A stretch of 64,000 nt of DNA from Pontibacter sp. G13 (GCF_031851795.1 NZ_CP134696.1:3120501-3184500), one strand, 5' to 3'. Numbered from the stretch's first letter, positions 9,733-18,973 are shown. The notes: generated by a model not told the origin, from the letters alone. A program made the numbers and translations.

Positions 9733-9749
9733 ATCGGAAAATTTCCGAT
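9733..9749. promoter_or_regulatory. 17-base palindrome before the merR-type gene
   Basis: Arms ATCGGAAA and TTTCCGAT around a single central A, ending nine bases before the GTG start of the MerR-type gene. MerR regulators bind dyads, so it could be an autoregulatory operator. A weak terminator for the M23 gene is the alternative. Only the symmetry is seen. Confidence 0.35.
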
Positions 9750-9758
9750 CTTACAGGG

Positions 9759-10094
9759 GTGAATCAAGAAGAACCAAATATTCAAAAGCAATACTACACA
9801 ATCGGAGAGGTAGCCAGCGAATTACAGCTGACTCCCTCTCTGATTCGTTTTTGGGAGAAGGAATTCAAAGAAGTCCGTCCCCGAAAGAATCGCAAGGGCG
9901 TGAGGATGTTCACCCGAAAGGACATTGAGACCCTCCAGAAAATCCATTACCTCCTCAAGATCAAGAAGCACACCATCAAAGGAGCCCAAGAACTCCTTCA
10001 AGACAAGACTACCGAGCTGGATCGGGAGCTCCATGTGCGAGAGACCTTGAAAAAAATGCACGCCTTTTTATTGGAATTGCGCGATTCATTATAG
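9759..10094 (+). CDS. MerR family transcriptional regulator
   Basis: A 111-residue DNA-binding protein. The N-terminal winged helix-turn-helix matches MerR: YYTIGEVASELQLTPSLIRFWEKEF and later RMFTRKDIETLQKIHYLL. A helical tail of about 35 residues could form the dimerising coiled coil. No cysteine-rich effector domain is present, so the signal is unknown. This short MerR type is a recurrent companion of M23 peptidase genes in Bacteroidota (known context, recalled rather than searched). The start is GTG at 9759, chosen because it opens directly onto the conserved helix; no ATG lies in a better place. Confidence 0.85.
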   Translation: MNQEEPNIQKQYYTIGEVASELQLTPSLIRFWEKEFKEVRPRKNRKGVRMFTRKDIETLQKIHYLLKIKKHTIKGAQELLQDKTTELDRELHVRETLKKMHAFLLELRDSL

Positions 10095-10156
10095 ATATTT
10101 GCAGCCGCTGCAATTGAGCAGGGAGAGGACTTTCCGCTTTCAGTTCAATTCACACT

Positions 10157-10231
10157 CGGGATGTAGCTCAGTCCGGTTAGAGTACTCGTCTGGGGGGCGA
10201 GGGGCCGCCAGTTCAAATCTGGCCATCCCGA
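10157..10231 (+). tRNA. tRNA-Pro (anticodon GGG)
   Basis: A 75-base cloverleaf. The acceptor stem is CGGGATG with CATCCCG, the D stem GCTC with GAGT, and the anticodon stem CTCGT with GCGAG around loop CTGGGGG. The anticodon GGG is at 10192-10194. The T stem is GCCAG with CTGGC around TTCAAAT, and the discriminator is A10231. CCA is not encoded. A terminator follows at once. Confidence 0.96.
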
Positions 10232-10234
10232 CAA

Positions 10235-10268
10235 AAGGATCGATTCTTCGGAACCGATCCTTTTCTCT
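10235..10268 (+). terminator. terminator after tRNA-Pro
   Basis: A hairpin with arms AAGGATCG and CGATCCTT is followed by a T-rich tract, directly 3' of the tRNA. Confidence 0.8.
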
Positions 10269-10420
10269 TTTTATACCCTGCCGTACTGCCCACCCTCCAA
10301 GAAGCCATTCTCTCAAAAGTGCTTGGGGACATATTCAGGAGCAACTAAGCATTTTCGCAAATTACGATTTTTCCGATAATTTATTTTATGCACCTTTGGA
10401 GTAGAATCTAGCCAACCATC

Positions 10421-10900
10421 ATGCGGATTATCAGATTACTTGCTCCTAGCTTACTTTTTCTCCTAGTCCTCTCTTGTCCGATTACCGCCAAAGCTCAATT
10501 CCCCTATTCCGTCTCCATCGGAGGCCACGTAGGGAGCCCCAACGGACTTACCGCCAAGTTTTTTCCAGCTGATTTGTTCGCGATCGAGACCATGATGGTT
10601 TATCGTCGCGGAGGCGGACGCCTGATGACTATGGGCGAGGTCCATTTCGTGTTAGGGAGATTCACCGAGAGCTTCGTCTATATTGGCGGAGGATTTCACG
10701 TCGGAATGATCAACCTCAACCATGATGTTTTGACCTCCTCAGTAGTCTATGGCCTAGACGGGGTGATTGGGTATGAATTTCCGATTCCGGACACTCCCCT
10801 GTCTTTTGGGCTGGACTATATTCCGATCTTGGAATTGAAAGGTGAACGAAAGTTTTCAGGAGGGAATGGAGGAGTGTTTCTGAGGTATATTTTCCAGTAA
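10421..10900 (+). CDS. small exported protein, probable outer-membrane beta protein
   Basis: A 159-residue protein of unknown function. A hydrophobic signal peptide ends at about residue 25 (TAKAQ). A Cys at residue 19 preceded by VLS leaves a lipoprotein signal possible, though less likely. The mature part is rich in alternating hydrophobic and glycine residues (SIGGHVGSPNGLTAKFF, VYIGGGFHVGMINL, VIGYEFPI, GVFLRYIF) and ends in an aromatic residue, as small outer-membrane beta-barrels do. It lies before the caspase-like gene on the same strand with a 111-base gap, so linkage is uncertain. Confidence 0.6.
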   Translation: MRIIRLLAPSLLFLLVLSCPITAKAQFPYSVSIGGHVGSPNGLTAKFFPADLFAIETMMVYRRGGGRLMTMGEVHFVLGRFTESFVYIGGGFHVGMINLNHDVLTSSVVYGLDGVIGYEFPIPDTPLSFGLDYIPILELKGERKFSGGNGGVFLRYIFQ

Positions 10901-11011
10901 GAAAACAGACTATCGACCGAACTTGCGATCCTATCGGGAAATCCCGTTATTTCATCTAGCAAGCAAATATCCCTGATCCGGATAATCTGCCAAGATCTAT
11001 ACTACTTATCC

Positions 11012-12967
11012 ATGTCTCAACGAAATCTCTTCGGGTTGTTTGTCGGCATCGACAAATACCTTGATCCAGTTCCTCCTCTCGACGGTTGTGTAAATGATAT
11101 GCGGGCCATGCGAGACTTCATTCGCAGAAAAGCCGCATCCCTTGGCGCAAACTATCAGGAACTTGTGCTGGAAAACAGCCAGGCCACCCGACTGAATATT
11201 ACCGATGGAATCCGTTCTCACCTGGGCAAAGCTGGCCCCGATGACCTGGTATTCTTCTATTACAGCGGACATGGTTCTCAGGAACGAGCACATGAGGTTT
11301 TCTGGAAAATCGAAGAGGACCGAAAGAATGAGACGCTCGTCTGCTATGACAGTAGGCTTGCAGACGGCATGGACTTGGCAGACAAAGAACTTGCGACGCT
11401 CTTCAATGAGGTTTCCAAGTCGGGGGCGCATATTCTGACAATTTACGATTGCTGCAATTCTGGCGGAAACACTCGCTCCACCTTCAAGAATCGAGCAGTG
11501 ACTCCCAATCTGGACCGAACCCGAAGTCTCGACAGCTATATCCTTCCGGCCGACTTCCAAACCCGAGGGATGACGGGTGCATCAGCTGGCCAATCTATGG
11601 ATATCCAGATGCCCGCTCCCAGGCTGGTCCATATTTCGGCTGCACATTCCTTCCAATTGGCCAAGGAGACGACCCTTGGAGGAAGCCCTAGAGGGGTTTT
11701 CACCTACTCCCTCTTGGAGGTTTTGGAGCAATCCTTTGGGCCCATCAGCTATCTGGACCTAGCGAGGCGGACCCAGCAGCTCGTCCGACAGCGCACCTAC
11801 GATCAGGTACCGCAGATCTATGCAACCGATTCTGCGGATCTCCATCTTGAGTTCATGAACGATCGGTCCACAAAGGCCAATCGCTATTTCTCCATGACCC
11901 ATCAACATGGAAGGTGGCAGATTGATGCAGGCGCCATAAGAGGCATTGTCTCGGGAACTGCAAGCGAACCATCTCTCATCCTGATATTCGCAGAGGACGC
12001 CAACAATCAGGAGATGGCCAATCCCAATAGTGCACTTGCCCAAGCGACCATCGAGCAGGTCTATGCCGACAAATCTGTAGTCATACCCTCAGGACAAACT
12101 TGGCTGAACCCTCAGACCGCATACAGAGCACGCGTGTTGTCAATGCCGATCCAGCCTGTCCTGTGCGCATTTGCGGGAGAGGAGACAGGGCTCAAGGTCC
12201 TTCGGGAAGTATTCGACAAGACCTACGAGGATGATCCGTACCTTCAAATTGTCGGGGACGATCAATCCGCCAAATACACCGTCTATGCCGAGTCTGGCGA
12301 AATCTTCCGGATTGTCAAGCAGCTTGACACCAAAGATTGGAGCATGGTGGTATATCAAGGATTCCGGATCGATCAAGCCGAGAAAGTCCTCGCCGACCTC
12401 CTACGTATCGCCAGATGGGAACGCCTCCTCAATCAGCGCAACCCAAATGTCGGCCACAGCAATATGGGGGTACGCCTTGAGCTTTGGCATCCATCTGAAA
12501 ACCGAAAACTCGATCTGACTACGGATGATTTGACCTTCCGACATCCGATGGGACAACAGGTAACGGCTTTTCGAATTCGAATGGTGAATGAAGGATTCTC
12601 CCGTCAGTATTGCAGTCTACTGTATTTCTCCGCCAAATACGGCATCACTTCCAATGTCATCCCTGAAGCAGGAGTCTGGCTAGACCCAGGCATGGAAAGA
12701 TGGGCGTTTGATGGAGGACCTGTCAGGTTATTTGTCGATGACCTCTTCATTTCCAACGGCATTCGAGAAATACATGACACCCTGAAATTGGTGGTATCCA
12801 ACTCCGAATTCAATCCACACCTTTTTGCTCAACCCAGCATTGACGAACATGTCCGCGCCGTGGATACTGATCAGGGAGTTCGCCATCGAGGCTTTTCTGG
12901 AGGGTCCCGAAACATGACGAGTGATTGGTACTCTGACCAGATCACCTTCTCTGTCAAGGTCGAGTAG
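11012..12967 (+). CDS. caspase-like (peptidase C14) protein
   Basis: A 651-residue protein with an N-terminal caspase/metacaspase-type domain (about residues 5-275). The catalytic dyad is visible: His87 in YYSGHGSQ and Cys148 in YDCCNSGG. The opening GLFVGIDKYLD and the segment ISAAHSFQLAKE...GVFTYSLLEVL are typical of bacterial members. The remaining 370 residues have no recognised domain and look beta-rich, perhaps a sensor or substrate-binding part. No signal peptide is visible, so it is probably cytoplasmic. Bacterial caspase-like proteins can act in stress responses or abortive-infection defence, but no defence genes surround this one. Its 3' end overlaps the convergent HD-type gene by 14 bases. 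Confidence 0.85.
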   Translation: MSQRNLFGLFVGIDKYLDPVPPLDGCVNDMRAMRDFIRRKAASLGANYQELVLENSQATRLNITDGIRSHLGKAGPDDLVFFYYSGHGSQERAHEVFWKIEEDRKNETLVCYDSRLADGMDLADKELATLFNEVSKSGAHILTIYDCCNSGGNTRSTFKNRAVTPNLDRTRSLDSYILPADFQTRGMTGASAGQSMDIQMPAPRLVHISAAHSFQLAKETTLGGSPRGVFTYSLLEVLEQSFGPISYLDLARRTQQLVRQRTYDQVPQIYATDSADLHLEFMNDRSTKANRYFSMTHQHGRWQIDAGAIRGIVSGTASEPSLILIFAEDANNQEMANPNSALAQATIEQVYADKSVVIPSGQTWLNPQTAYRARVLSMPIQPVLCAFAGEETGLKVLREVFDKTYEDDPYLQIVGDDQSAKYTVYAESGEIFRIVKQLDTKDWSMVVYQGFRIDQAEKVLADLLRIARWERLLNQRNPNVGHSNMGVRLELWHPSENRKLDLTTDDLTFRHPMGQQVTAFRIRMVNEGFSRQYCSLLYFSAKYGITSNVIPEAGVWLDPGMERWAFDGGPVRLFVDDLFISNGIREIHDTLKLVVSNSEFNPHLFAQPSIDEHVRAVDTDQGVRHRGFSGGSRNMTSDWYSDQITFSVKVE

Positions 12968-13646
12968 CTTTCTGCTTAAGCTGCTGGATTTCCCTAACGA
13001 GATTTTCACGAGCCCTATCCTCCCACAGGTGCTGAAATTGCGCTGTAAAATACAAGGTCGGCCGATCCAAAAATCGAGCTAGAACAGCCTGCCTTCCGGG
13101 TAGATACACCCGATCTGGGATCATCCAATATTCCTTGCGAATAGCTAAGGCATATTCGTCATATCTATCTGGATCAGAAGCAAGTATAGCAAGATCCAAG
13201 TCCAGGAACTGAGGGATATCCGGATGATCTTCCAAGGGTTGATGGCGCTGGGTAGACAAGATGATTTGTTCGGCCAGATGGAGACCGGATCGCTGACCCG
13301 CCAATTGTTCCCAATACCTCGATAGCAACTGGGCAGACCGCCATTCGTTATCTTTTCTCCAAGGCAGATAAACTGCATCGTGAAAAAAAACGCTGGCAAA
13401 AAAGGCGGAAGGTTGCTCCCAAGAAAGCTGGTGCTTTTGATGCAGGGAAAAGAAATGGGCCAAATGGGTCAAGTCATGATAATGCCTACCCCACCCGGCA
13501 TGCCATCTGCAGATTCGATTGAAAATTCGGGACTGACTGTCAGAGACATTGCCCAGAATGCCCATCCAATTGCTCCAATCTGGCTGGAGCTGAGCCCGAA
13601 GATCTGGGCTTGGGTTACGGGCGAGGATTTCCGTTATTGCCAACAT
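12954..13646 (-). CDS. predicted metal-dependent HD-type phosphohydrolase
   Basis: A 230-residue protein resembling the family described as predicted HD-superfamily phosphohydrolases (COG4339-like). Motifs that fit metal binding are RHYHDLTHLAHF (about residues 55-66), FFHDAVYLP with the HD pair (about 87-96), and LDLDLAILASD (about 147-157). The substrate is unknown. It is convergent with the caspase-like gene and its 5' end lies opposite the upstream region of the acyltransferase gene, so promoters of both must be close to 13650-13740. Some database records give this family an unrelated receptor-subunit name, which should be ignored. Confidence 0.78.
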   Translation of the reverse strand: MLAITEILARNPSPDLRAQLQPDWSNWMGILGNVSDSQSRIFNRICRWHAGWGRHYHDLTHLAHFFSLHQKHQLSWEQPSAFFASVFFHDAVYLPWRKDNEWRSAQLLSRYWEQLAGQRSGLHLAEQIILSTQRHQPLEDHPDIPQFLDLDLAILASDPDRYDEYALAIRKEYWMIPDRVYLPGRQAVLARFLDRPTLYFTAQFQHLWEDRARENLVREIQQLKQKATRP

Positions 13647-13738
13647 TTTCCCAATTTAGCGGTGTTGAGGCAGCATCTTCGCCTCATGCTTTCCTCGGAT
13701 GGGTGCATGAGCCGCTTGCTTACAGGTCATACGAATTT

Positions 13739-15448
13739 ATGGAATCCATCCAGCATTATATTAACGAAGGGATCTTATACGAACCTGTTATTCCCAGTAT
13801 CCAAGATTGGCCCATTGCACAACTCGCGCAGAATAAGTCCACCTTTCTGGAAGAGGTCGTTCAGGATACTCAACTCCGCCTAACCAAGGGAATGGCAGAT
13901 CCAACTGCCGGGATACAGGAGATGATCGAGCGTACCATGTACCTCGAACGTATCCGTATGGTCGAAGACCCCTGGAAAGTAGATCCCAAAGATGAGGGAA
14001 AATACTGGAAGGACATCCGTAAGCAATTGATCGGAAACGAGCAATCAGGCATTCCCGGACCAGAAATGCTCGCCAATAACGAGGCTATGCTCGGGAGTAT
14101 CATTTCCCGATATGCCAATGAAATTGCGGGCACCTTCAAGCCGGGCAGCTATCATTTCGCCAAGCGATTCCTCCCCTTCTTTTTCTCGACCCTCCTCAAT
14201 GCCTCTGCTGGCAAAACCTTCAAGTCAGTTGTCAAGCACAATATCGGCCTTCAGGAGCGCGTGCATTTGCTGGGGGAAGTAGATATGCTTCGCAAATTGG
14301 CCACCAAGGGTACCATCGTCCTCGTACCGACCCACTTCTCCAATGTGGACTCGATCTTGGTAGGATGGAGCCTTCACGCCTTGGGACTTCCCGCCTTTAT
14401 ATATGGTGCAGGTCTTAACCTGTACAACACCAAGATTCTGGCTTATTTCATGAATCGACTGGGCGCATACACGGTGGATCGACGGAAGAAGAACGCTATT
14501 TATCGCGAGACCCTGAATGCCTATTCGACTTTGGCCATCATGGAAGGGACACACAGCCTCTTTTTCCCTGGAGGTACAAGATCCCGTTCAGGCATGATCG
14601 AGAAGAAATTGAAACTCGGCCTTTTGGGCACAGCCGTAGAGGCTCAGCGACGCAATTTCATTGGGCCTCCAAGATCTGGCTCCGAAAAGATCTTTGTAGT
14701 GCCGATGGTCATGAGCTACCATTTTGTACTGGAGGCCAATTCCCTGATCAAGCAATACCTTCGCAGAACGGGCCAAGAGCAATTCTATGTGGCCGATGAC
14801 GAATCTGCCAGCTACCAAAAATTCCTTCAGTTTGTCTGGACGACCTTTAGTTCTAGCTCTGATATCGCCATGTCCTTCGGAAAGCCCATGGATATATTCG
14901 GGCACTTCGTGGATGAACACGGCATGAGCTATGACCATTTTGGGCGTCCGGTTGATGTCCGCGAGTATTTCATGACCCGAGGTGAAATCAAGGAAGATCC
15001 TCAACGAGACTTCGAATTCACCCGAATGCTGGCTGAGCAAATCGTAGATCGCTACCATGTTGAAAACCGCGTATTCAGCAGTCATTTGGTCGCATTCGTA
15101 GCATTCAATATTCTGAAGAAGCGATTTGGAGAATTCGACCTGTACGCCATTTTGAGGCTTCCTGAGGAAGAAAGAAATATCTCGCTGGAGGAATTCCATG
15201 CGGTGGTCGAGCGAGTTCTGGGAGAGTTGAGAAAAATGGCGGATGCCGGCAAGGTCCATTTGGCTGCCCATATGCAGAATGATACCATGGGAATCATCAA
15301 CCACGGAATCAAGAATTTGGGAATCTACCACGCCAAGCGGCCGCTCACCTTTGTCAAGAAGAAAGAGATGCTCACTTCCGAAAGTATGCATCTCCTCTAT
15401 TACTATCACAATCGAATGGTCGGATATGAACTCGAGCGATACATCTAG
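13739..15448 (+). CDS. glycerol-3-phosphate 1-O-acyltransferase-like protein
   Basis: A 569-residue acyltransferase of the PlsB/LPLAT superfamily. The H(x)4D catalytic box THFSNVDS has His199 and Asp204, and FFPGGTRSRSG near residue 277 matches the phosphate-binding FxxGxRSR block of PlsB-type enzymes. It would acylate the sn-1 position of glycerol-3-phosphate, the first step of phospholipid synthesis, at the inner membrane. The start at 13739 is chosen because earlier in-frame starts lie inside the opposite-strand HD gene and add residues unlike the family. The gpsA gene, which makes the acceptor substrate, begins 23 bases before its stop. That overlap supports the assignment. Confidence 0.85.
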   Translation: MESIQHYINEGILYEPVIPSIQDWPIAQLAQNKSTFLEEVVQDTQLRLTKGMADPTAGIQEMIERTMYLERIRMVEDPWKVDPKDEGKYWKDIRKQLIGNEQSGIPGPEMLANNEAMLGSIISRYANEIAGTFKPGSYHFAKRFLPFFFSTLLNASAGKTFKSVVKHNIGLQERVHLLGEVDMLRKLATKGTIVLVPTHFSNVDSILVGWSLHALGLPAFIYGAGLNLYNTKILAYFMNRLGAYTVDRRKKNAIYRETLNAYSTLAIMEGTHSLFFPGGTRSRSGMIEKKLKLGLLGTAVEAQRRNFIGPPRSGSEKIFVVPMVMSYHFVLEANSLIKQYLRRTGQEQFYVADDESASYQKFLQFVWTTFSSSSDIAMSFGKPMDIFGHFVDEHGMSYDHFGRPVDVREYFMTRGEIKEDPQRDFEFTRMLAEQIVDRYHVENRVFSSHLVAFVAFNILKKRFGEFDLYAILRLPEEERNISLEEFHAVVERVLGELRKMADAGKVHLAAHMQNDTMGIINHGIKNLGIYHAKRPLTFVKKKEMLTSESMHLLYYYHNRMVGYELERYI

Positions 15449-16481
15449 TCAGACGGTCGGTGTCATTGGAGCGGGTAGCTTCGGGACTGCCATGGCCAAC
15501 CTTCTTTCAGCCAATCGCCCAGTACTACTCTATGCTCGTCGGGCGGAGGTTGCAGAAGAGATCATGGAGACGCGCAGGTACAAAGGCCGGGTGTTCAACG
15601 ACAACATTCGCGTGACACAATATTTGGAGGAAATCGCGCAAGAATGTGAACTAATCTTTCCGGTAGTTCCTTCGCAGAATTTCCGGACCATGATCCAGAA
15701 TCTCTCCCCGTTTCTGCGACCTTATCACAAGATCATTCATGGAACCAAAGGATTGGATGTACAAATTCCCGAAGGAAAAAGTCTTCAGGAAGTAGAAATC
15801 CTTTCTCGCTCGGAAGTCAAGACCATGAGCGAGGTCATTTTGGAAGAAACCATTGCCTTGCGTGTTGGATGTGTCGCAGGTCCCAATTTGGCCAAGGAAA
15901 TCGCCGAAGGGCAGCCAGCTGCGACAGTTGTTGCCAGCCATTTTGATGAAGTGATCCGAGAGGGTCAAAATGCCCTCAGAAGCTCAAACTTTCGGGTGCA
16001 TGGCAATCATGACCTTTTCGGAATTGAGCTGACTGGCGTCCTCAAGAACATCATGGCTATTGCCTCTGGAATCTCTGAAGGATTGGGATACGGACATAAT
16101 ACCCGAGCCATGCTGATCACAAGAGGATTGGCGGAGATGATCTACATCGGACAGGCTATGGGTGCCAATGTCAAGGCATTTTTGGGAATGGCGGGAATTG
16201 GGGATCTCGTTGCGACCTGCTCAAGTCCCAACAGCCGAAATTTCTCCGTAGGATTCCGATTGGCACAGGGGGAAACTCTGGGTGAAATCATCGAAAGTAT
16301 GGATGAAGTAGCCGAAGGGGTGAATACCATTTCCATCATCCGGGCGCTCAGCAATCACTTCCGCATTACAGCTCCTATCTCCGTCACCCTCTACAAAATC
16401 CTTTTCGAAGGCATGGAAATAGATCGAGGCATGCGTCTGCTGATGGAATTTCCATTCACAGAGGACGTGGAGTTTATCTAA
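15426..16481 (+). CDS. gpsA: NAD(P)-dependent glycerol-3-phosphate dehydrogenase
   Basis: Reduces dihydroxyacetone phosphate to sn-glycerol-3-phosphate for phospholipid synthesis. The 351-residue protein has the dinucleotide-binding GVIGAGSFGTAMA near its start. The catalytic-domain motif LTGVLKNIMAIASGISEGLGYGHNT has the conserved lysine and is followed by RAMLITRGLAEM. The ATG at 15426 gives MNSSDTSSQTVGVIG and a normal length; the open frame runs further upstream inside the acyltransferase gene but without family similarity. The 23-base overlap with the upstream acyltransferase gene indicates coupled expression of acceptor synthesis and its acylation. Its stop directly abuts the stop of the convergent LRR gene. 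Confidence 0.95.
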   Translation: MNSSDTSSQTVGVIGAGSFGTAMANLLSANRPVLLYARRAEVAEEIMETRRYKGRVFNDNIRVTQYLEEIAQECELIFPVVPSQNFRTMIQNLSPFLRPYHKIIHGTKGLDVQIPEGKSLQEVEILSRSEVKTMSEVILEETIALRVGCVAGPNLAKEIAEGQPAATVVASHFDEVIREGQNALRSSNFRVHGNHDLFGIELTGVLKNIMAIASGISEGLGYGHNTRAMLITRGLAEMIYIGQAMGANVKAFLGMAGIGDLVATCSSPNSRNFSVGFRLAQGETLGEIIESMDEVAEGVNTISIIRALSNHFRITAPISVTLYKILFEGMEIDRGMRLLMEFPFTEDVEFI

Positions 16482-17447
16482 TTACCACAGGATCTGAGGC
16501 CCACTTGGCAACGAAATCAGCTGCTTGAGTACCGGTCCGGGCAAAGCTGTTTCCCGAAGATCGACCTTAACTTGATGACCGAGATTTTCCAGATGATGTG
16601 CCGATTGCAGTGGATTTCCCCGGAAGCTGACGAAAGTCAGATTGGGCAAAAGCGTCAATGCGCGAGGCACTTCAACCAACTGGTTAAAGGACAAGTCCAC
16701 CCGCTGTAAACTCCGCACATCCTCCCAACCTGTCACCTGAGCCACCTGTGGCCCTTTGGTCGCAATGAAGGTTTCGAGCTTGGGCAGTGCAGGAATCCGG
16801 ACCGTCCCTGAAAGCCTTCCCATACTCATGTGGAGTACAGTCAGATGTTGACAATGCTGCAAGGGATCTAGTGAAAGCTGGCTTGTAGGCGTGATATACA
16901 GGGATTTGAGCTGAGAGGCAAGCCGGACTCCTCGCCAGTCTTTGATGAACATCCCTTTGGCATACAAGGTCTCCAGTAGGGGAAGTTCGAATAGAGAATC
17001 AATCTGCTTGACTCGTCGATTGCCAGAGATCGCCAAGAGCCGGAGTGCTTCCAGCCGATTGATTCCCGATAGATTCGCCAGAAAATTGTGCCCGATACGA
17101 AGCGTTTCCAGCTTCGGGACCAATCCTTGAAAGTCCAATCCTGTACATTCATTGAAGGATACATCCAGTTCCCTGAGATTGGGCAGATGGGGCAAACCGT
17201 CCCAAGAACTCAGCTGATTGTAGCTCACATCGAGCGCTTCCAAATGAGGTACCCCCCGCAATCCCATCAAATCTTCTAGCTCGTGGTTGGAGACTGACAA
17301 CTTTCGCAGGTTTGGGAATTCGTCAATCGAAGAAAATTGCCTAAATTTTTCAGTGGAGAAATCTCGTGTCAATTCATAGTCGAGATCCAAGGCAGTAGTG
17401 AGCTGCCGAGTCGCTAATGGATATTGATGGTTGAGATATGCTTCCAA
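16482..17447 (-). CDS. leucine-rich repeat protein
   Basis: A 321-residue protein made almost wholly of leucine-rich repeats of about 21-23 residues, of the form L..L.ls.N.l..l.gl. Clear units include HLEALDVSYNQLSSWDGLP, NLRELDVSFNECTGLDF and SLQRVDLSFNQLVEVP. A short N-terminal helical segment (EAYLNHQYPLATRQLTTAL) precedes them. No signal peptide or membrane segment is seen, so it is probably cytoplasmic and acts by protein binding; the partner is unknown. It converges on gpsA with no spacer at all: the two stop codons are adjacent. Confidence 0.82.
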   Translation of the reverse strand: MEAYLNHQYPLATRQLTTALDLDYELTRDFSTEKFRQFSSIDEFPNLRKLSVSNHELEDLMGLRGVPHLEALDVSYNQLSSWDGLPHLPNLRELDVSFNECTGLDFQGLVPKLETLRIGHNFLANLSGINRLEALRLLAISGNRRVKQIDSLFELPLLETLYAKGMFIKDWRGVRLASQLKSLYITPTSQLSLDPLQHCQHLTVLHMSMGRLSGTVRIPALPKLETFIATKGPQVAQVTGWEDVRSLQRVDLSFNQLVEVPRALTLLPNLTFVSFRGNPLQSAHHLENLGHQVKVDLRETALPGPVLKQLISLPSGPQILW

Positions 17448-17531
17448 CTTCAGATGAGGTTAAGAATCTATTTGCACAAATATAAACCTGAATTCGGGTT
17501 GCCTCCTTCAAAGATTGAATGTAGTTGCCTT

Positions 17532-17903
17532 ATGAGTTTCCCAGAAGAACACAAATTCGAGATTCACGAAGTCGATGTTGTTGAGCATGGAGTAGATGCC
17601 TTGGACGTGCTCGACGATTTGGATCCCGATGCTGAAGTACGCGTCCCCAAGCAACAATCCCGCCGCAGAGAGCGCCAAGACGACCGCCAAAGTCGGCGCC
17701 GGAGAACGTTCGAAAAGCCTCCTCGTCAGGAAAAGAAGCCAAAATATGGCTGGGCATTTTTCCTCTGTTCACTCTTCACAGGAATCGGGATCACCGCTGT
17801 TTCAGAAAACCCCCTCTTCTTGTTCTTGGGACTCGGATTCGGCTTTCTTTTCTTCGTAGATCCCCTCTATGAAAAAGTCATGAGCCTGATCGACAGGATT
17901 TAG
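17532..17903 (+). CDS. small membrane protein of unknown function
   Basis: A 123-residue protein, not recognised. Residues 1-38 are acidic (HEVDVVEHGVDALDVLDDLD). Residues 43-71 are strongly basic (SRRRERQDDRQSRRRR and KPPRQEKKPK). Two hydrophobic segments follow at about 73-91 and 94-112, so both ends should lie in the cytoplasm. The charge block next to the membrane could bind nucleic acid or lipid head groups, which is speculation. The ATG at 17532 is chosen because upstream in-frame starts overlap the LRR gene start. A strong bidirectional-looking terminator lies just after the stop. Confidence 0.65.
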   Translation: MSFPEEHKFEIHEVDVVEHGVDALDVLDDLDPDAEVRVPKQQSRRRERQDDRQSRRRRTFEKPPRQEKKPKYGWAFFLCSLFTGIGITAVSENPLFLFLGLGFGFLFFVDPLYEKVMSLIDRI

Positions 17904-17917
17904 CGTTGGTAACAAAA

Positions 17918-17953
17918 CAGAAAAAGGCTGCTTTCGGGCAGCCTTTTTCTGTT
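17918..17953 (+). terminator. strong terminator
   Basis: Arms CAGAAAAAGGCTGC and GCAGCCTTTTTCTG around a short loop, 14 bases after the small membrane protein gene. The symmetry would let it also serve the minus-strand lipoprotein gene ending at 18013. Confidence 0.85.
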
Positions 17954-18012
17954 GAATATTCAATTTTCATCTAAGAATTCCTGGCTCCCATGGAAGAGGG
18001 TACGATGGGTTT

Positions 18013-18879
18013 TTATTCCACCAAATTCACATCCGCCTCCTGATCATTCCACCTGATTTTCGCTTCCAGATCACAAGCACCTATCCCAAAATCGAGTTGA
18101 TAGGTTTCCTCCGCCATGAAAGTTCCTCCTTCCCATTCTCCTATCTGCTGCGAAATCACGCCATCCAAAGGATACATTCCCGCAGGTCCATTCATACAAT
18201 CAGAGCGAAGAAGCAGGGGAGTCTGAATCTCGGCTTCCACCTCTTGAAGCGTGGTCAGCATACCTCCAAAACTCCCAGACACCTCAAACACATCATTGCT
18301 GGTCGTGCCATTGTTTTCCCCAGAAATCCATTTTAGGGTCCGCTGCGAATGGAATACCGTAGCCATCAACCCATTTCGAGGAAAGGTGAGACTATCTGAA
18401 ATGGAAAAGGACAAAATCTGATCTCCATCTCGGACAAAATCCCCCACTTGGATCGAGCCAAGGACCTTTCGATCATCCACAAAGAAAGGGTTGTTTGGGA
18501 CATTGAACTGAATGTTGTAGGAAAACCCTGGAGTCCGAGGGGTACCGATGTATCGAATAGTGATCTGCCCTCGGCGTGTACGTCCATCCACTCCGATGCA
18601 CCCCTGTGTCCCAAAGTCCACCAACAGCACCCGACTCACCTCGAAATGCTCCACATCTGCGCAGATGGACTGTGTTTTATACACTCCTGATTCTGTCATA
18701 GCGACTTCAGCCAACCACCAGATATCATGGGCAATAGCCTGATACTCGACAAACTCTTGGAGGGATTCGGTATCGGGTTGCGGGACAAATGGGGAAGGCG
18801 GGTTGGAATCCCCACAGCTTAAGATAAGCGTTACAAAAAGGGCAAGGAAACAGCGAAATACGATAGGAAAACGATGCAT
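18013..18879 (-). CDS. lipoprotein of unknown function
   Basis: A 288-residue protein. The N-terminal hydrophobic stretch ends in LILSCGDSNPPSP, a Bacteroidota-style lipobox with Cys22 as the lipidated residue and a proline-rich linker after it. The mature part (about residues 40-288) has cysteines near 73, 94, 229 and 271 that could form disulphides, and alternating hydrophobic strands, so a beta-rich periplasmic or surface domain is likely. No family was recognised. It is transcribed alone, with a terminator upstream belonging to pyk. Confidence 0.62.
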   Translation of the reverse strand: MHRFPIVFRCFLALFVTLILSCGDSNPPSPFVPQPDTESLQEFVEYQAIAHDIWWLAEVAMTESGVYKTQSICADVEHFEVSRVLLVDFGTQGCIGVDGRTRRGQITIRYIGTPRTPGFSYNIQFNVPNNPFFVDDRKVLGSIQVGDFVRDGDQILSFSISDSLTFPRNGLMATVFHSQRTLKWISGENNGTTSNDVFEVSGSFGGMLTTLQEVEAEIQTPLLLRSDCMNGPAGMYPLDGVISQQIGEWEGGTFMAEETYQLDFGIGACDLEAKIRWNDQEADVNLVE

Positions 18880-18973
18880 GGAAAAGCCATCTATTAATGA
18901 TCCACACAGAATATTATCCCATTTCCGGATAAGCTTATGGGCGATCCATTCGCAATCCTAACGCCTGTTGGAA

